Source: Saccharicrinis sp050589685 (GTDB lineage: Bacteria; Bacteroidota; Bacteroidia; Bacteroidales; Marinilabiliaceae). From it: 64,000 bases of DNA. The position numbers and the translations under genes are program-made. Positions 44,007-52,694 of the stretch are shown here, piece after piece (the stretch's first letter is position 1; every line of letters begins with the position of its first letter). The notes below the pieces were generated by a model. It did no database searches. It had not been told where the DNA came from and saw only the letters and a list, made by a program, of their open reading frames with translations. The stretch is taken from contig NZ_JBNGOS010000001.1 of the NCBI RefSeq assembly GCF_050589685.1, positions 124,001 to 188,000 of the forward strand, given 5' to 3'.

Positions 44007-46457
44007 TTAACTAATTTTTATATCAATTGCATCTTTTTCATCCAAAGCGACTAAAACTTTGGAGCCAGGTTTTATTTTTTCCGTAATAATCAACCTCGAA
44101 AGTGGCCTTCGTAACTGATTTCGGATAACACTAACAATAGGTCGTGCTCCGTATTTAGGAGTATATCCGGCCAGTGCCAATTTTTCTTTTGCCCGGGTTT
44201 CTATTTCGAATTCAATACCCTTATCTTTTAATAACCTTAACAAATATTTAAGATGGATGTCGAATATCTTCACCACATTTTGCTTGCTTATTGGTGCAAA
44301 AGGTACAATCTCAGTCAACCTTCCCAGAAACTCAGGCCGGAAATAACTGGTCATAATTTCCATCAGTTGATCGGATGATGGTATTTCGCCTCTGCCAAAA
44401 GAGTCAACGATAAAGTCGCTGCCAATGTTGGAAGTGAACAGGATGACGGCGTTTGAAAAGTCGCCTTCCTTCCCCAATCTATCATGTAGTTTTCCTTCAT
44501 CCAAAATCTGCAGAAAAATATCAAAAACCGAGGGATGAGCCTTTTCAATTTCGTCGAAGAGTACCACGGAATAAGGTTTCTGCCGGATTTTATTAACCAG
44601 CAACCCACCCTCTTCGTAGCCTACGTATCCCGGAGGTGCTCCATAAAGCAAGGCAGCAGAGTGCTCCTCCTTGAATTCTGACATATCGAACCGGATCAGA
44701 TATTTCTCGTCCTGAAAAAGAAACTCCGAAAGTGTTTTGGCCAGCTCTGTTTTCCCGGTACCTGTGGGGCCCAAAAAGAAGAACGAGCCAATGGGTTGAC
44801 CTGCTTTTTTCAGTCCGGAACGAGACTCCAATATGGCCTCTGCAATGCTTTTTAAGGCATGATCCTGACCGATCACCCGCTTTTTAAAATGATCTTCCAT
44901 ATTCACCAGGCGGTCCTTTTCCTTGGCCTGAATTTTCCCCATGGGGATTCCGGTTCGTCGGGCAACCATGGCGCCTATATCCGAGGTCTTTAGGGCTTCC
45001 GGTTTCTCTGTGGCAGCATCTTCCAACTTTTTGATTAAATCACTACACTTGTCGAACAAGGCTGACCCATCACTGTCTTGCTCTTCCCCTTCGTTCAGTT
45101 TGGCATAGAGAACAGGCGACAGTCTATTTTTAATATTTGCGTAGAATATGGCCAAGTTATTTGAAGTATCTTCTTCCTGGCCTTTCAACTGCTCCAATTC
45201 ATTTTTCAGGTCTTCGATGGTCTTTTCCGAAGTATCTGCCATGAGCTTAACTCCTGACATGGTATGATCAATCAGGTCAATGGCCGAATCCGGTAAACAC
45301 CTATCTTTCAGGAATCGTTTGGCTAAGCGCACAGCCTCCGAAATGACCTCTTCACTAACCTTAAGCCCATGATGTTGTTCATAGGATGGAATGACCTCGG
45401 CCAACATTCTAATTGAAGTTTGTTCATCAGGCTCTTCCATCTTAATGATTTCAAATTGTCGCTGAAAGGCGACATCTGTCTCGATATGCCTGGTATAATT
45501 CTCGATACTGGTGGTTCCTATTATCGTTATGTTACCCCTGGAAAGTTCCGGTTTTAAGAGGTTAACAGCCCCTGAAGCACCGCCTTGCCTGTCGAGTAAC
45601 ACATGAAGTTCATCTATAAACAGTATTACGCTTTGAAATTGCTGTATCTCGGCAATGATATTTTTTAGCCGATCTTCTATTTCACCTTTGTAAGAAGCTC
45701 CGGCGATCAACGCACCATAATCCAACTCAAACACTCTCGTTTCGTTTAAACCGGTTGGGACTTTTTCTTCGATGATATGCTGAATGAATCCATGTACCAG
45801 AGAAGTCTTTCCGACACCTCCGTCGCCAATGATTAAAACATTAGATTTATACCTTCGCCCAAGTATCTCGGAAATCTCTCGTATCTCTTTATCTCTTCCC
45901 ACTACCGGATCAAGCTTTCCCTGAATGGCCTGCTCATTTTTGTCGATACAAAACTTCAGCAGAGCGTTTTGACCTGTTTTTTGCCCTACCTTGTCAGCCT
46001 GTTCCGCCTTTTCACCTATGGCACTTTGTATGTCCTTATTTTCCATCAAGAAATCCAGAATCTGATTGGAGGACAAGGGTAAAGTTTTGAGCTGTTCGTA
46101 ATTAAAGCCAACACCAGGAATACACAAAGCTACCAATGCACAAACCGCATCAACTTCATCGTTGGAAAGTTTAATACTGATTGTTTCGGCCTCCCTGAAT
46201 ACCGCTTTTACCATTTCATCACCCGGAGGGTTCTCCGGGATTTTTGATGCCTTGGGAGCGGACTCGATTCGCACCTCAGCCCATTCTTCCAGGTAATAGA
46301 TATCCTGATCCAAAGCCGTCAGCAGGTCTGTTAATTCAATATCTTTATGCAACAGTGCTTTTAACAAATGGGCAGGCGAAAACACTGCATTGGAAAATTC
46401 CTTTGCCAACGATTGCGAAATTCCAATGGCTCTTTTAAGATCATCAGCATATATCAT
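44007..46457 (-). CDS. clpV: T6SS AAA+ disassembly ATPase ClpV (TssH)
   Basis: 816 residues, ClpB/ClpV family: N-terminal Clp repeat domain (1-145), first AAA+ module with Walker A GDGGVGKTS (Lys217) and Walker B VILFIDELH, coiled-coil middle domain (about 405-470), second AAA+ module with Walker A GPTGTGKTEL (Lys569) and VVLFDEIEKAHP, and a D2-small C-terminal domain. It disassembles contracted TssBC sheath. It is first in the T6SS string, with repeat copy 5 starting 42 bp upstream. Shorter than proteobacterial ClpV (about 870), normal for Bacteroidetes. Confidence 0.92.
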   Translation of the reverse strand: MIYADDLKRAIGISQSLAKEFSNAVFSPAHLLKALLHKDIELTDLLTALDQDIYYLEEWAEVRIESAPKASKIPENPPGDEMVKAVFREAETISIKLSNDEVDAVCALVALCIPGVGFNYEQLKTLPLSSNQILDFLMENKDIQSAIGEKAEQADKVGQKTGQNALLKFCIDKNEQAIQGKLDPVVGRDKEIREISEILGRRYKSNVLIIGDGGVGKTSLVHGFIQHIIEEKVPTGLNETRVFELDYGALIAGASYKGEIEDRLKNIIAEIQQFQSVILFIDELHVLLDRQGGASGAVNLLKPELSRGNITIIGTTSIENYTRHIETDVAFQRQFEIIKMEEPDEQTSIRMLAEVIPSYEQHHGLKVSEEVISEAVRLAKRFLKDRCLPDSAIDLIDHTMSGVKLMADTSEKTIEDLKNELEQLKGQEEDTSNNLAIFYANIKNRLSPVLYAKLNEGEEQDSDGSALFDKCSDLIKKLEDAATEKPEALKTSDIGAMVARRTGIPMGKIQAKEKDRLVNMEDHFKKRVIGQDHALKSIAEAILESRSGLKKAGQPIGSFFFLGPTGTGKTELAKTLSEFLFQDEKYLIRFDMSEFKEEHSAALLYGAPPGYVGYEEGGLLVNKIRQKPYSVVLFDEIEKAHPSVFDIFLQILDEGKLHDRLGKEGDFSNAVILFTSNIGSDFIVDSFGRGEIPSSDQLMEIMTSYFRPEFLGRLTEIVPFAPISKQNVVKIFDIHLKYLLRLLKDKGIEFEIETRAKEKLALAGYTPKYGARPIVSVIRNQLRRPLSRLIITEKIKPGSKVLVALDEKDAIDIKIS

Positions 46458-46498
46458 AATGAGGCCGGTTTTTAAATAAGCTTACAATAAGCTCAATA

Positions 46499-46692
46499 AA
46501 CCCGCAAGTATGTATTAAAAAATCTAATACATATTGAAATTGCCTCAAAACAAGACACTTCGTTACTTCACTTCATCTCACCGGAGCGGTGCTCCCGAAA
46601 GTAATCGGGACAAGTTATGCCTCGTTTCAGTAAAGCTTTGTTTTATTGCGCTTTCAATGTACATGACGAAGTTCTAATACCTAATCCGGGTT
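46499..46692 (-). repeat. Dispersed TIR element, copy 5 (194 bp)
   Basis: Same orientation as copy 4. Plus strand starts AACCCGCAAGTATGTATT and ends ACCTAATCCGGGTT, with the CCCGAAAGTAATCGGG hairpin in the middle. It lies immediately upstream of ClpV, so it is placed where the T6SS promoter or leader should be. Confidence 0.82.
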
Positions 46693-46831
46693 AAAGTTAA
46701 TTATTGGACTAAATTAAATATAATCATTTTGTAACTGTATGTCAAATTATTAGATGAAGACTTAGTGTACCTATGGGGATTACGGTAATATAATTAGGAA
46801 TCTCTATTTTATTTAGTTGATTTACCCAGAC

Positions 46832-47344
46832 TTAATACTTGATCACCTTAAATACACCTACTTTTTGTTGAACTCCAGAATTATTCACACGTACGACTTG
46901 AAGCAGGTAACTTCCGGATTGAAATTTTGCCATATCAATGATGGTTTGTGTTGCCACCAGTCTTTTATTTAGCAGCAACAGACCTTTCATATCGTATAAA
47001 TGACAATACCAAGCATTTGCTTCGTCCAACAATTGAGCATCCACTTTTAAGGTTAAATAATCGGTAGTAGGATTGGGGAAAGCGGAGAGCTTAAGGTCCA
47101 TACCGGGTATATTTTCAATACCTGTTGACACAGATATCTCGAATGGCTGCTGCACTCCTTCTACCACGGAACCCGTGGTTGCTTCATAGGTTGCATAAAA
47201 TATCTGACCAACAGTATAACTTGCGGAACCAGCTGTGCCAGACGCTTCACCACCGGAAGCAGCTACTACTTCTTGCGCCAGCGTTGAAACGGAAAATAAA
47301 GCAAAAACGAAGAAAAACATTAATGAGTTTTTTAGCTCTGTCAT
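46832..47344 (-). CDS. Secreted protein with T9SS type A sorting domain
   Basis: 170 residues: signal peptide (1-23), a small Gly/Ala/Ser-rich middle (SGGEASGTAGSASYTVGQIF) and a C-terminal sorting domain of about 80 residues (LSAFPNPTTDYLTLKV, SGSYLLQVVR). The short mature part of this type is common in Bacteroidota, usually next to tail-fibre-like surface proteins, as here (39 bp downstream of 47384-48853). Function unknown; a surface adhesin or anchor partner is plausible. Confidence 0.85.
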   Translation of the reverse strand: MTELKNSLMFFFVFALFSVSTLAQEVVAASGGEASGTAGSASYTVGQIFYATYEATTGSVVEGVQQPFEISVSTGIENIPGMDLKLSAFPNPTTDYLTLKVDAQLLDEANAWYCHLYDMKGLLLLNKRLVATQTIIDMAKFQSGSYLLQVVRVNNSGVQQKVGVFKVIKY

Positions 47345-47383
47345 GACTTTACGAGTTTATTGAGTTTCACCTGATTTTTTAAG

Positions 47384-48853
47384 TTAATGGACAACCTTTA
47401 GCAGATCACCTGTTCTGTAAAAGGCTCCAATGGTAAGACCTGCAGCCAATGCCGCCGCATTGTCTGCATATTCGGGCAATCCGACAACTTGTAGTTTTGT
47501 TTTAGGATCAATGGTGCCGATTCCCACATTACCTGTAGTAGTGACAACAAACATATCGGAACCACCCGAATAACCACCAAATATTGAAAACCGCCCGTAT
47601 GGTCCACCGGCTCCGCTGTCATAAGCTCTCATTTCCCAGAATAGATCGTGAGGGCTTCTAAGATTTGTAAGTCTAATGGCTACAGGGTCGTTCGTTGCAT
47701 CAGGTCTTTCAGCCACCTCCAATCTTGCTCCCGGATTATCTGTACCGATGCCAACATCATCATTAAACTGCGCCTTACCTTGCAAATAGAATCGGCCATC
47801 ATAGGAGCTTAGACTCATCCAACCTATTCCCTCATAATTTCTCCATAACCAGCCATACCCCTCACTTGCGCCTCGCCAGGTATAAGCATTAGACCAACTG
47901 TTTACTGAGCCCAATTGATCACCATAAGAAACGCCGATGGCATAACCTGTAAGGTTTCGCAATAACTTATATTTATGATAATTTTGATCGTCGCCACCCG
48001 TCACATACTCATTGGCTCGAATGCCGCCATTTACATCCAGCTCTTCCTCCGGTTCACTGGTATTAATGCCTACGTAACCAGTCCCACCGGCAATTCTCAT
48101 CACCTCCCCACTATTATTCAGGAAGCGTATGGAATTAGCATAATCTGCACTGGAAGAAGCTCCAAATAACTGTATAATTCCTCCGGTACTTATCCATCCG
48201 TCACCGCCGCTAAGCCCCAGAAAACCGTAATTCCCATCCGCCCTAACGTAATTGTTATAGCTTAATCTCAATGATCCGTTAACATGCAGTTTATCTGCCG
48301 GATCCAATGTGCCTATACCCACATCACCATCATCAAAAATTGAAGATGCCACCAAAGCGCTGCCATCCCATTTTGATAGATAATTAAGTGTATTTATACC
48401 CACACCTGGATCTGTTTCATCATAGTTTACCGCGCTGTCTGCTGTTTTGGCGTACAGGGCGTAGGGCACACTCAACAATTGGCTCGTACCCGATATGGTA
48501 TAGTTAGATCCACCTTCCGGGTCGGTTTCTGTTTTAATAAAGTATGGTCCATCTGCCCAGTTTATAGATGTAAAAATATGGGTAGTAATCCCGGCTCCTA
48601 TTTCAACACTAACCAGTCCGTTGTCATTGGTGGTGGGTGTATGGGTTTCAACGTAAACAGCACTGCCGCTGACTGTACCTTGTAAAATACTGATTCGCAT
48701 CCCTACCGTTGTATTATTTATTAGGTTATTTCCGGCATCCCTTGCGACTGCCTGGTAGCTCAGTTTTTCCGGTGCTTGTGCCAATGTCATACATGGGAAT
48801 AGCAATACCAATCCCAATAATGCGATTAAAATGAAGGGTCTTTGTCTTTTCAT
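47384..48853 (-). CDS. Secreted tail-fibre-like surface protein
   Basis: 489 residues, signal peptide (1-25). The N-terminal domain (APEKLSYQAVARDAGNNLIN, VSVEIGAGI, WADGPYFIKTETDPEGGSNY, LLSVPYALYAKTAD) is the widespread Bacteroidota surface domain preceding repeats; then GIGTLDPADKLHVNGSL, GINTSEPEEELDVNGG, GIGTDNPGARLEV and GIGTIDPKTKLQVVG are fibre-type repeat units. No chaperone-like (peptidase S74) C-terminus is present. Probably a trimeric fibre or adhesin. Expressed with the T9SS-tagged protein downstream. Confidence 0.8.
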   Translation of the reverse strand: MKRQRPFILIALLGLVLLFPCMTLAQAPEKLSYQAVARDAGNNLINNTTVGMRISILQGTVSGSAVYVETHTPTTNDNGLVSVEIGAGITTHIFTSINWADGPYFIKTETDPEGGSNYTISGTSQLLSVPYALYAKTADSAVNYDETDPGVGINTLNYLSKWDGSALVASSIFDDGDVGIGTLDPADKLHVNGSLRLSYNNYVRADGNYGFLGLSGGDGWISTGGIIQLFGASSSADYANSIRFLNNSGEVMRIAGGTGYVGINTSEPEEELDVNGGIRANEYVTGGDDQNYHKYKLLRNLTGYAIGVSYGDQLGSVNSWSNAYTWRGASEGYGWLWRNYEGIGWMSLSSYDGRFYLQGKAQFNDDVGIGTDNPGARLEVAERPDATNDPVAIRLTNLRSPHDLFWEMRAYDSGAGGPYGRFSIFGGYSGGSDMFVVTTTGNVGIGTIDPKTKLQVVGLPEYADNAAALAAGLTIGAFYRTGDLLKVVH

Positions 48854-49237
48854 AACTAGGATATTTTAACAGTTAATAATGGAAGGAAAGAGGAGTTGAC
48901 CAAAGAAGTATTTTCAATACTTAAATTTACTCAGAAATCGAGAGATTGTCAATGATGTATTGAGTTGCGATTGCCGATAATTGATTAACTGCAGGTTAAA
49001 AAATCAAAGTATTTAATGCTCCTGTATTGACTTTCCTTTAATCTGCTTGTAAATTAGATGCATACATGATCCATGAATTATTCCTTTTGCAAGTGAATCA
49101 TAAAAGTACCGATCCCTGCCTCTGCTTTTGTAGGTGGCACTTCCAATACGCAGCCAAAAATTTCACTTTAATTACAAATAAAAAATATTGCAGACCCATA
49201 CTGTATAAGGTACTAAACCCAAATATTATCCGAAACA

Positions 49238-49258
49238 ATTACTATCTCCGACAGTAAT
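49238..49258. repeat. Dispersed hairpin ATTACTATC-tcc-GACAGTAAT
   Basis: Second copy of the hairpin found at 42011-42031, with the same TCC loop and related flanks (CCGAAACA before; CAAGATGAACTA after). Confidence 0.5.
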
Positions 49259-49394
49259 CAAGATGAACTACAGATATTTTTGACACGTCTATTTGATACA
49301 GATACTCTTGTTTAGGAATTATTGCTTCTGCCTGGAAACCACATTAAACAGTCTCATACTTAAGTCAACTTAAGTTATCCTATAAATTAAACCA

Positions 49395-49415
49395 TGCCAA
49401 TTAACCCGATTGGCA
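49395..49415 (+). promoter_or_regulatory. Leader hairpin before the repeat protein
   Basis: TGCCAAT-taacccg-ATTGGCA, a 7-bp stem and 7-nt loop ending 27 bp before the start codon at 49443. Could be an operator or a 5'-UTR structure; function not shown. Confidence 0.35.
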
Positions 49416-49442
49416 GAATTCTTAATTTAAAACCCAAACAAA

Positions 49443-51332
49443 ATGAAACAGACTTTTACTTTTTTACGATTTAGAAATTTATGTATTCTGAACCTGTTGC
49501 TATTAATTGGTTTAATCTTAAACGCTCAAACGGTAGTTTGGCAGGAGGATTTTGAAGGTGACTGGACAAATGATTGGCATGTTGATTATGGTACATGGGA
49601 TGCTGGTATCCCAACATCCGGCCCTGGTTCATCTTTTGAAGGAAACAACTGCGCTGCAACAAATCTTTCTGGCAATTACACTGAAGAAATAGCAACGAGA
49701 TTGATACGTCATACAAGTATTCTTATTCCACAGGCATCTGAAAACCCACGTCTCCGTTTCTGGCATTGGTTTAGTATCGCAATTGAAGATGCCGGATATG
49801 TGCAAATTCGTCGTGTAGGGGAAACTGATTGGACAACTTTAGAAAATGGTAGTTTTTCAGCTGGCAGTGGTAATACACTGCATAGCTGTTCTAAGTGGAC
49901 AAGGCCAATGTTTGTTCTTTCAGATTATGCCGGAGAATCAATTGAACTTGCTTTTTATTTTACTTCACATAATTCATATCATACTGCAGATATAAGTGCA
50001 GGTTGGTATATCGACGAAATAAGGATAGAAACAGGTGATTTTGTTTTCAACAATCCGGAAAATTGGGAAAGTGGAATTGACAATTGGTATACCGATCGAG
50101 GAATTTGGGAAATTGGCGAACCATCAAGCGGTCCAGGGAGCGCGCACGACGGAACTAATTGCGCAGGGACAATACTTGACGGTAGTTATTCTGATTATTT
50201 ACATAGTCGTCTGATAAGTAGTGAATTTATTGTCCCTGAACTGTCAGAAAACCCACGCCTCAGGTTCTGGCATTGGTTTAGTATTGCTATTGAAGATTTG
50301 GGATATGTTCAAATTCGAACTTCAGAAAATTCAGAATGGACAACACTAAATGGTGGAAATTTTTCGGCTGGTAACAGTCATACTCTTCATAGTTGTTCCA
50401 AATGGACACGGCCTTTACTTGATTTATCGGAATATGCCGGACAAACCGTTCAACTCTCCTTCTACTTTTACTCTAACAACACATACCATACTACAAACAC
50501 AAGTACAGGTTGGTACATAGATGATATAATGATAGAAACAGGTGACTATGTCTTCAATAATCCCGAAGATTGGGAAAGTGGAATAGATGATTGGTATACC
50601 GATCGGGGAATCTGGGAGGTTGGCCTACCAACCAGCGGCCCTGAGAGTGCAAATAACGGAACTAATTGCGCAGGAACAATACTTGACGGTAATTATTCAG
50701 ATTATTTATATAGTCGATTGATAAGCCCAATAATCACTATTCCTACTACAACAGCTAATCCTGCCTTAAGATTCAACCATTGGTATAACTTTAATATTGA
50801 AGACTTTGGATATGTTCAAATTAGAGTTTTGGGTGAAAACAATTGGGAAAATCTAGATGAATATAGCGGATATGTTGGCAATGGTGGATGGACACCTCTT
50901 ACATGGATATCGCTCATTGATTATGCGGAACAAGATGTTCAACTATCTTTCTACTTCTATTCAAACAACACATACCATACTACAGATGTTAGTAGTGGCT
51001 GGTACATAGATGACATTACTATTACTGGAATTCCTACCAACATTGACAAAAGTCAACATGTAGCTAACGAATCTTTCATACTCCAAAACTCCCCCAACCC
51101 ATTTACCTCTTCCACAGAGATAAAGTACTCTTTGGAAAAGACAGGATTAGTCAGTTTGGAGATTTACAATTGTAGTGGAGTCAAAATAAAGTCTTTGGTC
51201 AATGCAGTACAAAGCACAGGGGATTATTCTATTTCTCTTGATGCAAGTGATCTTTCAAGCGGTATGTATTTCTATAGTTTACAAGTGGACAATAAAACAA
51301 TTGCCACCAAAAAGATGGTGGTTGTGAAATAG
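49443..51332 (+). CDS. Secreted protein of three tandem MAM/jelly-roll-like repeats plus T9SS domain
   Basis: 629 residues, signal peptide (1-29). Three repeats of about 165 residues follow (about 35-195, 200-362, 367-527). Each opens with DFEG/WESG..D.WY.D.G.W, contains SGPGS...G.NCA.T.L.G.Y, RLRFWHW or RFNHWY, GYVQIR, and closes with YHT..S.GWYID.I. The pattern suits MAM- or immune-inhibitor-A-type jelly-roll modules often seen on secreted proteases and adhesins. The last 85 residues are a T9SS sorting domain (LQNSPNPFTSSTEIKYSLEK; SSGMYFYSLQV). No enzymatic domain, so probably a surface adhesin. Confidence 0.82.
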   Translation: MKQTFTFLRFRNLCILNLLLLIGLILNAQTVVWQEDFEGDWTNDWHVDYGTWDAGIPTSGPGSSFEGNNCAATNLSGNYTEEIATRLIRHTSILIPQASENPRLRFWHWFSIAIEDAGYVQIRRVGETDWTTLENGSFSAGSGNTLHSCSKWTRPMFVLSDYAGESIELAFYFTSHNSYHTADISAGWYIDEIRIETGDFVFNNPENWESGIDNWYTDRGIWEIGEPSSGPGSAHDGTNCAGTILDGSYSDYLHSRLISSEFIVPELSENPRLRFWHWFSIAIEDLGYVQIRTSENSEWTTLNGGNFSAGNSHTLHSCSKWTRPLLDLSEYAGQTVQLSFYFYSNNTYHTTNTSTGWYIDDIMIETGDYVFNNPEDWESGIDDWYTDRGIWEVGLPTSGPESANNGTNCAGTILDGNYSDYLYSRLISPIITIPTTTANPALRFNHWYNFNIEDFGYVQIRVLGENNWENLDEYSGYVGNGGWTPLTWISLIDYAEQDVQLSFYFYSNNTYHTTDVSSGWYIDDITITGIPTNIDKSQHVANESFILQNSPNPFTSSTEIKYSLEKTGLVSLEIYNCSGVKIKSLVNAVQSTGDYSISLDASDLSSGMYFYSLQVDNKTIATKKMVVVK

Positions 51333-51420
51333 TATTATGACCCAATCGATGGCTATGCAGGAAAAACTTTCTGCGTAGCCATTGACACTCAAATAAACTA
51401 ATCACTTAAATTTAATTATT

Positions 51421-52092
51421 ATGAAAAAAGCAACAACATTACTATTGGTAACAGCAATAAGCTTGTTGAGCTTTCAGACCTATGCCCAGACCTTTGGGAT
51501 AAAAGGCGGTTTAAATCTTTCAAATGTGCTGGCAAAGGATGATGACGATACCTATAGCGACGATTTTAAAATGAATCCCGGATTTCACATTGGCCCTACG
51601 GTAGAATTTCCATTAAACGAAATGGTCTCATTTGAATCCGGCTTACTTCTTTCCACCAAAGGATTCAAATCAAGTGAAAAAGAAACAGATATGGGCGATA
51701 CCTGGGAATATGAAGTGAAGCTGAATGCTGTATATATTGATATACCGTTAACTGCTAAAACCACATTTGATGTAGGAGGAGCTAAAATCTATGGGATTTT
51801 TGGCCCTTATGTTGGAATTGGTTTAAGTGGAAAAGAAAAAGAGGAATATACCCAAGATGGTGAAACTGAAACTTACGAAGCGGATATTGAATGGGGCAAT
51901 GACGAAGACGAAGATCATTTGAAACGTTTGGATTATGGTCTCACAGCCGGAGCAGGAATAATAGTAAACAACATCCAGCTTGGTCTCTCCTATGATCTAG
52001 GGTTGGCCAATATTTCTGCATATACCGGTGATGGGACAAAAATTAAGAATAAAGTATTGAGATTTTCTGTTGGTTATATGTTTGGAGAATAA
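51421..52092 (+). CDS. Outer-membrane beta-barrel protein (PorT-like family)
   Basis: 223 residues, signal peptide (1-22, SFQTYAQ). Alternating hydrophobic strands with FGIKGGLNLSNVLAK, FHIGPTVEFPL, FESGLLLSTKG, IDIPLTAKTTF, GPYVGIGLSG, LDYGLTAGAGI and a C-terminal aromatic strand LRFSVGYMFGE: the porin-family/OMP_b-brl_2 pattern typical of Bacteroidota eight-stranded barrels. An acidic insert (EEYTQDGETETYEADIEWGN) is a probable extracellular or Ca-binding loop. Transport or structural role unknown. Lies 88 bp after the adhesin gene on the same strand. Confidence 0.88.
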   Translation: MKKATTLLLVTAISLLSFQTYAQTFGIKGGLNLSNVLAKDDDDTYSDDFKMNPGFHIGPTVEFPLNEMVSFESGLLLSTKGFKSSEKETDMGDTWEYEVKLNAVYIDIPLTAKTTFDVGGAKIYGIFGPYVGIGLSGKEKEEYTQDGETETYEADIEWGNDEDEDHLKRLDYGLTAGAGIIVNNIQLGLSYDLGLANISAYTGDGTKIKNKVLRFSVGYMFGE

Positions 52093-52111
52093 AAATGTAG
52101 ACCTTTTCTAA

Positions 52112-52297
52112 ATTCTAAAGACTAACAGTTCAGACCATAGTTTCATTTATCGCCAAGGAGCTCTTCCGGGCAGTATCAAACTTTTGGATACAAATGGCGA
52201 TGGTATGATAATGTCCTATGCCAGGGTGAATCATAACGCAATCTACGGGATTACATCAGGAACGGTCGTCATAGAAAATTTTTATATAGGGGAATAA
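52112..52297 (+). pseudogene. Orphan coding tail, unidentified
   Basis: A frame without start codon reads SSDHSFIYRQGALPGSIKLL, then DTNGDGMIMSYARVNHNAIY and GITSGTVVIENFYIGE-stop. Codon use looks genuine, so it is probably the last about 60 codons of a lost gene. The family is not recognised. It lies between the OMP gene and the three-gene set. Confidence 0.4.
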
Positions 52298-52370
52298 TGA
52301 CAGATTATTTATTTATTACTCGACCTAAAGCCATATGGTTATATAAGTCCCAAGGGCATGGGCAAAATAA

Positions 52371-52688
52371 ATGAACAGTTTCTTTGGAAGAAAAGGGAAA
52401 GTTTTTCGGTTAATTGTTGATAGCACAGGTAATAACGGATCGGGAAGTATTGTCCACTGCAAGCTTGTCAGCGGGCGTATCCCCCAAGAGGGTGGAAAGT
52501 TCTGCATTGAGCGCTCGGGGAAGATTGGAACAATAACCACCTCAACTTCTCTGGCTGAAGCTATTTCGGAGCTTAATGTAATATCGATTGGAGGTGGTTT
52601 TGGCAACATGAATGCATCGGTATCTTTTTTAACCCCCGACATGGCCCCTCATAACTTTTTAAATGGCGATATAATCCTAAATATTTAA
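52371..52688 (+). CDS. Stand-alone beta-barrel resembling EF-Tu domain 2
   Basis: 105 residues. The order FRLIVDSTGN, GSGSIVHCKLVSGRIPQEGG, KFCIERSGKIGTITTSTSLA, and a final HNFLNGDIIL matches, by pattern, domain 2 of translation GTPases (V.DVF.I.G.G.VV.G.V.SG.I..GD...I), a six-stranded barrel. No GTPase domain is present. It is 6 bp upstream of the 413-residue gene, so the two are co-expressed. Stand-alone versions of this barrel are known in a few accessory proteins, but its role here is unknown. The similarity is by eye and modest. Confidence 0.6.
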   Translation: MNSFFGRKGKVFRLIVDSTGNNGSGSIVHCKLVSGRIPQEGGKFCIERSGKIGTITTSTSLAEAISELNVISIGGGFGNMNASVSFLTPDMAPHNFLNGDIILNI

Positions 52689-52694
52689 CTCTCC

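Larger units (their letters stand above)
48854..49442. other. Non-coding divergent spacer
   Basis: 589 bp between the minus-strand fibre gene and the plus-strand repeat protein. It contains the dispersed hairpin at 49238-49258 and a leader hairpin at 49395-49415; otherwise no gene or clear promoter is visible. Confidence 0.5.

Noticed and set aside
46499..46692. Promoter or riboswitch of the T6SS operon
   Set aside because: The sequence is a copy of the dispersed element found in unrelated contexts, so a specific riboswitch role is not supported.
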